Source: Polynucleobacter meluiroseus
Lineage (GTDB): Bacteria > Pseudomonadota > Gammaproteobacteria > Burkholderiales > Burkholderiaceae
DNA length: 6,627 nt
Reading direction: 5' to 3'
Assembly: GCA_945867755.1 (NCBI GenBank)
Contig: CAMBJN010000080.1
Span: forward strand, 1-6,627
Part shown: positions 5,650-6,627 of the stretch, piece by piece
How the letters are laid out: every line of letters starts with the position of its first letter
Position numbering within the stretch: position 1 is the first letter of the stretch
The notes under the pieces: model-generated
Databases searched by the model: none
The model's input: the letters and a program-made list of their open reading frames with translations, nothing else
What the model was told of the DNA's origin: nothing
Made by a program: the position numbers and the translations under genes

Positions 5650-6627
5650 ATGATATTTAAAGGTAATTTGTTGCGCAAATTGATGGTTGGATTATTGAGC
5701 AGTTCTTTGTTGCTTGGAGTACAAGTGTCTTTTGCTCAAAATACTCCTCAAAAACAAAATACCAAACAGTCAACTAATCAGCAGGCGGTCAAGAAAAAAG
5801 CAGCCCCTAAGAATCAAAAACAAGTTAGAACATCAACCACTCGAGCTAAGTCCGCAAAAGCTCCTGATGAGAAAAGACCTTCATTTGCCGCTGCAATGGG
5901 TCTGCGTGGCAATCAAGATGAACTGAATTTAAAATCAAGCGTGGCATTGATCATTGATCGTCACACGCATGAAGTATTGTTTGAAAAAAATGCCCATGCA
6001 GCTTTGCCAATTGCATCCATCACGAAGTTAATGACTTCCTTGGTTGTTCTTGAGGCCGAATTACCGCTGGATGAGACCATCGTGATTTCACAATCAGACG
6101 TCAATATTTATCCGGGTCGTACGCGCTCACGAGTGACTCAGGGAGCAAAGATGACGCGAGAGCAAGCAATGATTTTGTCATTGATGTCTTCTGAGAACAG
6201 AGTTTCGCAAGCCTTGGGTAGGAATTTTCCAGGCGGCATACCGGCCTTTGTTGATGCGATGAATGCTAAAGCTCAGTTACTTGGCATGACTCAATCTAAA
6301 TTTGCAGACCCTACCGGCCTATCCAGTAACAATGTTTCTAGCCCGGAAGACCTGACCAGGTTGGTTGAGGCTGCCTATCAGCACAAAGTGATCAGAGAAT
6401 TTTCAATCAGACCTGACTACATCATCATGATTGGTAAACGTGAACAAAAGTTCGTTAATACCAATCGCTTGGTCAGGGCCAGCGATATGGACATTGGTTT
6501 ACAAAAGACTGGCTATATCTCGGCTGCTGGCCGTTGTTTGGTGATGCAAGCCAAAGTGGTTGGTCGTGATGTGGTGATGGTGTTCTTGGATTCTGTGGGT
6601 AAACAATCTCGTTTTGCTGATGCAGTT
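5650..6627 (+). CDS. pbpG: D-alanyl-D-alanine endopeptidase/carboxypeptidase, PBP7 type (3'-truncated by window edge)
   Basis: This periplasmic serine peptidase of family S11 cuts D-Ala-containing peptide links in peptidoglycan. The frame is open from ATG 5650 to the last base (326 codons, no stop), so the gene continues outside; from the usual family length only a few tens of residues should be missing. An in-frame TAG at 5638-5640 bounds the start, and AAGAG (5641-5645) is a weak RBS. Residues 1-29 form a signal peptide: basic N-terminus, hydrophobic core, and a VSFA cleavage site before Gln30. Residues 30-77 are a strongly basic Lys/Gln/Thr-rich linker. The peptidase domain follows with all three penicillin-binding motifs: SITK (S123 nucleophile, K126), SEN (S181, N183) and KTG (286-288). 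ADPTGLSS, NVSSPEDL and AGRCLVM match PBP7/PbpG-type enzymes of Burkholderiales as I remember them, better than DacA/C types. It may be read through from the transporter gene or have its own promoter; none is clear. Confidence 0.93.
   Translation, partial: MIFKGNLLRKLMVGLLSSSLLLGVQVSFAQNTPQKQNTKQSTNQQAVKKKAAPKNQKQVRTSTTRAKSAKAPDEKRPSFAAAMGLRGNQDELNLKSSVALIIDRHTHEVLFEKNAHAALPIASITKLMTSLVVLEAELPLDETIVISQSDVNIYPGRTRSRVTQGAKMTREQAMILSLMSSENRVSQALGRNFPGGIPAFVDAMNAKAQLLGMTQSKFADPTGLSSNNVSSPEDLTRLVEAAYQHKVIREFSIRPDYIIMIGKREQKFVNTNRLVRASDMDIGLQKTGYISAAGRCLVMQAKVVGRDVVMVFLDSVGKQSRFADAV

Noticed and set aside
5714..5926. A 70-codon plus-strand open frame
   Set aside because: It is an out-of-frame shadow of the PBP7-type peptidase gene, whose frame from 5650 has a signal peptide and all active-site motifs.

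Overview
The window reads as an ordinary chromosomal segment of a betaproteobacterium of the order Burkholderiales. The AT-leaning base composition and the protein sequences suggest a Polynucleobacter-like member of the Burkholderiaceae; this is an inference from memory of family sequences, not a search result. Three things support the order: a pyruvate dehydrogenase E3 with its own N-terminal lipoyl domain, a Burkholderiales-type phasin next to it, and a PBP7-type peptidase ending the window. No mobile element, phage gene, CRISPR array, tRNA or rRNA was seen, and coding style looks uniform throughout.

Layout. Bases 1-1130 (+) hold the 3' part of the gene for the E2 subunit of pyruvate dehydrogenase (dihydrolipoamide acetyltransferase). 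An 11-bp gap with a ribosome binding site leads to the complete E3 gene (1142-2932, +). The 217-bp stretch 2933-3149 lies between convergent genes. It holds a four-copy 9-bp tandem repeat, a strong intrinsic terminator pointing leftward, a nested dyad and a stem-loop. The phasin gene (3150-3686, -) is read leftward from a good sigma70-type promoter at 3742-3769, with a TGCA-C-TGCA palindrome just past the predicted transcription start. A 116-bp divergent intergenic region separates it from a rightward pair: a histone-deacetylase-family amidohydrolase (GTG start, 3803-4708) and an EamA/DMT-type membrane transporter (4709-5590). These two abut with no gap (TAAATG). After 59 bp, a D-alanyl-D-alanine endopeptidase/carboxypeptidase gene (PBP7 type) starts at 5650 and runs off the right edge.

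How the genes work together. E2 and E3 help make acetyl-CoA from pyruvate. Acetyl-CoA is the precursor of polyhydroxybutyrate, whose granules are coated by phasin, so the left half is a carbon-flux and carbon-storage neighbourhood known from other Burkholderiales. The deacetylase-like protein could act on an acetylated metabolite or protein, and the adjoining transporter may be co-translated with it, but neither substrate can be read from sequence. The peptidase works in the periplasm on peptidoglycan and probably forms a separate unit.

I did not find a new biological system here. The points most worth checking are the palindrome at the phasin promoter, the abutting deacetylase-transporter pair, and the tandem repeat behind the E3 gene.
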